This document shows positions 60,267 through 64,000 of a DNA stretch of 64,000 bases, one piece after another. The DNA is from Ignavibacteriales bacterium (GTDB lineage Bacteria > Bacteroidota > Ignavibacteria > Ignavibacteriales > Ignavibacteriaceae). The notes beneath the pieces were generated by a model, which saw only the letters and a list, made by a program, of their open reading frames with translations, was not told where the DNA came from and did no database searches. Where the stretch lies: positions 930,001 through 994,000 of the forward strand of contig CP065001.1 of the NCBI GenBank assembly GCA_016700155.1, given 5' to 3'. Positions within the stretch are counted from its first letter, which is position 1. Each line of letters begins with the position of its first letter. The position numbers and the translations under genes were made by a program.

Positions 60267-61979
60267 ATGAAAAGAAGAGAGTTCATAATTAAATCTGCAT
60301 TAGCTGGTGTAGCACTTTCAACAATTAAAATTTTTCCATTTACACAAGCTGCTCACAAAACTTTAGTTGGAAATGCTTTGAGGTTTCCACCGGAGCTGCA
60401 GCCTGGTCAATCATTGATATTTAATTCTGCAAATGTGGAAGTTTGGCCAGGAACGACGACACAAATACTTGGATTAAATAATTCTTACCCTGGTCCAACT
60501 ATCAGAGTTCAGAAGGGTGATAACTTTTCTGTTCTCTTTGAAAATCAATTTACTGAAGAAGCAACAATCCATTGGCATGGTTTACTGGTTCCAGAATTAA
60601 TGGACGGTCAGCCGAAAGATGCAGTGCTTCCTGGTAACAGTTATACTTATTCTTTTCCTGTTTTTCAAAGAGCAGGAACATATTTTTATCATTCACATGC
60701 CCATCACTTAACAGCTAAGCATGTTTATAAAGGTTATGCTGGATTTTTTATCGTTGAAGATGATGATGAACTTCAGTACGGTCTTCCAACGGGAGAATAT
60801 GATATTCCATTATTAATTCAGGATAGACATTCAGCTTACCAGCCGCAGTTCACTTATTCGCCAACGATGATGGATAGAATGTTTGGATATCTCGGCGATG
60901 TACCTTTAGTTAACGGTACTCCTGAAGCTTACTTTGAGGTTCAGAAAACTCTTTACCGTTTCAGATTATTGAACGGATCAAACGCCAGAGTATACAAGAT
61001 TGCTTTTTCTGATAACTCCCCTTTTTGGATAATAGCAACCGACAGTGGACTGAAAGATGAACCCGTTCAGACGAATAGTTTTTATTTGGCTCCTGGAGAG
61101 AGAGTAGCTATACTTTTTGATTTCTCTTCTTACGCCATTGGTAATTCAGTAATACTTCAATCACAAGCTTTTACCGGAGTTGGAAATCAAGGTTTGCAAA
61201 TGGATTTGTTGAGATTTGATATAGTCGGAAATTTATCTTCAGGTGGAATCGTTCCTCAAAATCTTGCTCCAATTAATTATTACAGTATAAATGATATTCA
61301 GCGTACGAGAAACTTCACTCTTTCACAGTCTGGAATGGGTTCAGGTATGCACAGAATAAATGGATTGACTTATGATATGAACAGGATTGATGAAACAATT
61401 CCTTTTAATGAATTGGAAGAATGGAAATTCGTAAACACTACAAATAACTTTCACCCGATGCACGTTCACGGTGTTTTGTTCCAGGTTTATTCAAGAAACG
61501 GAAACACAAATCTCAGTCCAAATGATAAAGGCTGGAAGGACACTGTTCTCGTAAATCCAAATGAGACTGTAAGTGTTCTTGCAAAGTTCAATGATTATTC
61601 CGGAATTTATCTTCTTCACTGTCACAACCTTGAACACGAAGATGACGGTATGATGATTAACATTCAGATTGATGCACCGACTAATGTTGAAAATGAAAAG
61701 TTCCAGCCGGATACGTTTGAACTTTATCAGAATTACCCGAATCCGTTTAACCCTACCACAACAATTAAGTACAGAATAAACTCTAATGAAGCAGCAAAAG
61801 TTAAACTGGATATTTATGATGCTTCGGGTTCTTTGGTGGAAAAACTTTTTGATGCCACACAATCTACTGGTGAATATTCAATCATATGGAATGCAACTTC
61901 TTATTCGAGTGGAAATTATTTTGCACGGCTTAAAGTAAATGAAATATTAAAATTGATAAAGTTAGTTTTATTGAAATAA
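60267..61979 (+). CDS. Multicopper oxidase with Tat signal and T9SS sorting domain
   Basis: 570 residues from ATG 60267. The N-terminus MKRREFIIKSALAGVAL is a twin-arginine signal, fitting export of a folded copper enzyme. Copper ligands: HWHGLLVP, YFYHSHAHHLTAKH, HPMHVHG and HCHNLEHEDDGMM; all four sites are filled. The tail after about 480 carries QNYPNPFNPTTTIKY and a full T9SS domain. Likely oxidises metals (Cu, Mn) or phenols at the cell surface. Unlike laccases of soil bacteria it is coupled to a sorting tail. Confidence 0.95.
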   Translation: MKRREFIIKSALAGVALSTIKIFPFTQAAHKTLVGNALRFPPELQPGQSLIFNSANVEVWPGTTTQILGLNNSYPGPTIRVQKGDNFSVLFENQFTEEATIHWHGLLVPELMDGQPKDAVLPGNSYTYSFPVFQRAGTYFYHSHAHHLTAKHVYKGYAGFFIVEDDDELQYGLPTGEYDIPLLIQDRHSAYQPQFTYSPTMMDRMFGYLGDVPLVNGTPEAYFEVQKTLYRFRLLNGSNARVYKIAFSDNSPFWIIATDSGLKDEPVQTNSFYLAPGERVAILFDFSSYAIGNSVILQSQAFTGVGNQGLQMDLLRFDIVGNLSSGGIVPQNLAPINYYSINDIQRTRNFTLSQSGMGSGMHRINGLTYDMNRIDETIPFNELEEWKFVNTTNNFHPMHVHGVLFQVYSRNGNTNLSPNDKGWKDTVLVNPNETVSVLAKFNDYSGIYLLHCHNLEHEDDGMMINIQIDAPTNVENEKFQPDTFELYQNYPNPFNPTTTIKYRINSNEAAKVKLDIYDASGSLVEKLFDATQSTGEYSIIWNATSYSSGNYFARLKVNEILKLIKLVLLK

Positions 61980-62008
61980 CAAAAATACTATTGTGAAATA
62001 TGAAAATT

Positions 62009-63070
62009 CTATTTCTTTAGAGATTGAACCTCTATCGAACTTAAGTAAAAAGCTCCCTTCCCATTAATCCGGATTCCAACACTTCCGGCTTCAGGTTCGC
62101 TACCATGCCCGTGGACTACCATTTTATTGTTAATATAACCTCTGAAATGAGTTCCTTCACTTACAACTTTTAATTCAAGCCAGCCATTACTTTGGAATTT
62201 ATCTTTTTCAAAGGTTTTAATTTGCCCCTTACTTTTCCTCGATAGAGAAATTTCTCCATCTTTTAAACCGAGAAAATCATAATTATTTTTATCAATAAAG
62301 TGATGAATTAATTCCAGTTGGCCATTAAAATCATCAATATTAATTTCCGCTGTAACCTGAACACCTTTTAATTTATTTTCATAAACGAAAATTGATTCAG
62401 GTACCTTATGAAACATTAGAACAGATTTATTGGGATCAAACATTGGACTGAGTCCATCCAATGAACCTTCTATCCATTTGAATTTTTCGGATAGTACTTT
62501 AATTATTCCATCATCCGTAATCAGTTTCCAGGAACCATTTCCATTTATAGTAAAGGTTGAATCAGATATATGTTCTTTTTCTGTGGTATCATTTCTTTGT
62601 TTTTCTTGTTTGGTAAGGTTTCCAGTCCCTAAACCATATCCGAAAACTAATTGTGCTCCGTGATCGCCTGTTTGATATAAGAAATAAATTCCTAAAATAC
62701 CGGAGAGAACAATTGGTATAATGAAAGTCTTTTTCAAAGATTTAAAAAAGATTCCGATTGACAACCTTATAATTGTGTAAATGCTAAAAAACCATAATGT
62801 AGTTTCAGCCCAATCGGCGTGTTCATTTATTGCTGAGAATGCATTAGCGGGAATTTCAATACTATCGGAAGCGGCATTGCCTGTAATAAACGCAATTACT
62901 GCCGCTATTGTTCCTAAAATATAAAGCAGCAATGCTGACTTTCTAATCCAATCGGATTTTGACAATAGCAATCCGGTAAGATCTAGCAATACTGCAAGGA
63001 TTAGAAGCACAATCGGAAAATGAATAATCATCGGATGAATATTCGGTGCCCAATCGGGAACAAATTGCAT
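62009..63070 (-). CDS. DUF2231 membrane protein with C-terminal jelly-roll domain
   Basis: 353 residues. The first 150 are DUF2231: four membrane spans beginning WAPNIHPMIIHFPIVLLILA, a family linked to haem or metal-related membrane roles. A second part (about 165-353) is beta-rich, like 3-keto-disaccharide hydrolase (DUF1080) or LamG-like domains: GSWKLITDDG, VTAEINIDDFNGQLEL, SVGIRINGKG. Faces the multicopper oxidase and runs ahead of no other gene except the outer-membrane protein upstream. Confidence 0.85.
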   Translation of the reverse strand: MQFVPDWAPNIHPMIIHFPIVLLILAVLLDLTGLLLSKSDWIRKSALLLYILGTIAAVIAFITGNAASDSIEIPANAFSAINEHADWAETTLWFFSIYTIIRLSIGIFFKSLKKTFIIPIVLSGILGIYFLYQTGDHGAQLVFGYGLGTGNLTKQEKQRNDTTEKEHISDSTFTINGNGSWKLITDDGIIKVLSEKFKWIEGSLDGLSPMFDPNKSVLMFHKVPESIFVYENKLKGVQVTAEINIDDFNGQLELIHHFIDKNNYDFLGLKDGEISLSRKSKGQIKTFEKDKFQSNGWLELKVVSEGTHFRGYINNKMVVHGHGSEPEAGSVGIRINGKGAFYLSSIEVQSLKK

Positions 63071-63139
63071 AACAACTCCTATTCTTTTAATTAAAGAGAT
63101 ATACCAAATTGCAAATAATTGTATATCTGAAATTGTCTT

Positions 63140-64000
63140 TTATAAGCCGAAGTTTAGCCCTGCACTAAAACTAAAGTCCGGGCTGTAATTACTTAAACCT
63201 TTAGAACCAATTAAAGATAAAACCACTGTACTGTTTAATTTAAAATTAAATCCGAGTGATAATTGTCTCGGCGGTTCATAATTATCGAGTATAGATGTAT
63301 AGGAAAGAAAATAAAGCAAAACAGAATTTCCGTTTTCAGAAATAAATTTTCCCAATCCAATTCCATAAGTAAATGGATTTTTATAATCTATTCCATCAGG
63401 ATCTCCGAATTTTATAAATCCGACTTCAGCTAAAAGCACAAAAGATTCAATTGATCGTCTCACATTTGCCGAAAGACTATAATCAAATTTTCCTGTACCA
63501 ATTGTTGTGCTTGCGGAAGCAGTTGGAAATTTTATACCCGGAGTAATATAAAGGTCTATAGGATTATTAATTTCATTAAGAAACTGGTATGATCCGTATA
63601 TATAAAAATCACCTAAAGATATTTGCGAATTCATCATAGAACTTTGATTAACAGAATTATTCCCACCGTGCATATTACCACCTTCATTTATCATTCCTCC
63701 GTTGCTTTCACCTTCTCTGCCTGTTGGAATAATCATCATCCCGGATTGTGTAAACCCGGGACGATTTTGTGCTATCACTGGAATATAGCTGTATAAGGAG
63801 AAGTTTTCATTTTGATAACTAATTCCTCCATAAAGAAAATAAAGAGTGTTGTATTCATTATAAAAATAATTTCCGCCTGTAACCTGGAATGATGTTGATA
63901 AAATCCACCCGGAACTTCTTTCAGAGAGGTATGATTGACCATTCACTTCAACAGGTAGAATTATGACAGAAAATATTACTATAAACAATCTGGCTACGGC
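63140..64000 (-). CDS. Outer-membrane beta-barrel, 5' end beyond window
   Basis: At least 282 residues from TTG 63988; the frame stays open to the window edge, so the true start may be outside. A signal-like hydrophobic N-terminus (IFSVIILPVEVNGQ) leads into a barrel of alternating strands ending FSAGLNFGL. An internal loop (about 95-125) is rich in Met, Asn and His (GGNMHGGNN, SSMMNSQ), as in copper- or metal-handling outer-membrane proteins. It is followed by the DUF2231 gene on the same strand. Confidence 0.75.
   Translation of the reverse strand, partial: AVARLFIVIFSVIILPVEVNGQSYLSERSSGWILSTSFQVTGGNYFYNEYNTLYFLYGGISYQNENFSLYSYIPVIAQNRPGFTQSGMMIIPTGREGESNGGMINEGGNMHGGNNSVNQSSMMNSQISLGDFYIYGSYQFLNEINNPIDLYITPGIKFPTASASTTIGTGKFDYSLSANVRRSIESFVLLAEVGFIKFGDPDGIDYKNPFTYGIGLGKFISENGNSVLLYFLSYTSILDNYEPPRQLSLGFNFKLNSTVVLSLIGSKGLSNYSPDFSFSAGLNFGL

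Overview
The window looks like a chromosome segment from the Ignavibacteria / Chlorobi side of the Bacteroidota. Four proteins end in a type IX secretion (T9SS) sorting domain, three with a YPNPFN-type motif and one with a YPNPL variant. Two promoters fit the Bacteroidota -7 box TAnnTTTG. Genes are AT-rich, many starts are TTG or GTG, and multihaem cytochrome, menaquinone and outer-membrane barrel genes are present. This assignment is an inference; there is no rRNA in the window.

Layout. 0.4-44 kb is ordinary chromosome: lepA-lepB, a secreted subtilase, a respiratory/sulfur pair (11-haem lipoprotein cytochrome plus a double-rhodanese lipoprotein) beside a MarR regulator, uvrA, a frameshifted rhomboid, a metabolic run (amidohydrolase, rdgB), ubiE-PAP2-rsmA, ROK kinase, ABC-F ATPase, a PorZ-like propeller, ribH, PHP phosphoesterase, Crp/Fnr, PpiD-like foldase, aroK-aroB, nadA, a histidine kinase, purA, STAS and an ECF sigma/anti-sigma pair. 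Between aroB and nadA lie two tandem hairpin/Shine-Dalgarno units whose stems differ in sequence but both pair.

44.2-60.1 kb is an integrated mobile element. It starts inside the 3' end of tRNA-Asn, where a large serine recombinase reads its last codons antisense to the tRNA. A leftward block carries small unknown genes, two TPR proteins, a NADAR-family enzyme and a 637-residue protein ending in a sigma-region-4-like helix-turn-helix. A rightward block carries small genes, a DUF5659-like protein and an 896-residue primase-helicase, followed by an iteron-like repeat field (candidate origin) and three short overlapping genes. A decayed hipA-like toxin lies between the two blocks. I see no capsid, tail, relaxase or conjugation genes, so the element looks like a plasmid-like integrative element or satellite.

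The most unusual content is RNA-like. Four copies of a 65-90 nt fold lie in the leaders of the leftward genes. Read on the minus strand, each has a closing stem, a GAAA-capped hairpin, an invariant GACGG and a second hairpin whose loop can pair with the GACGG region; the stems covary between copies. Two copies are followed at identical spacing by a second conserved block. A separate ~150 nt structured transcript candidate with its own terminator lies at 54.8 kb. I cannot match any of these to a known family by eye.

60.2-64 kb is chromosomal again: a Tat-type, T9SS-tagged multicopper oxidase facing a DUF2231 membrane protein and an outer-membrane protein with a Met/His-rich loop, suggesting metal handling at the cell envelope.
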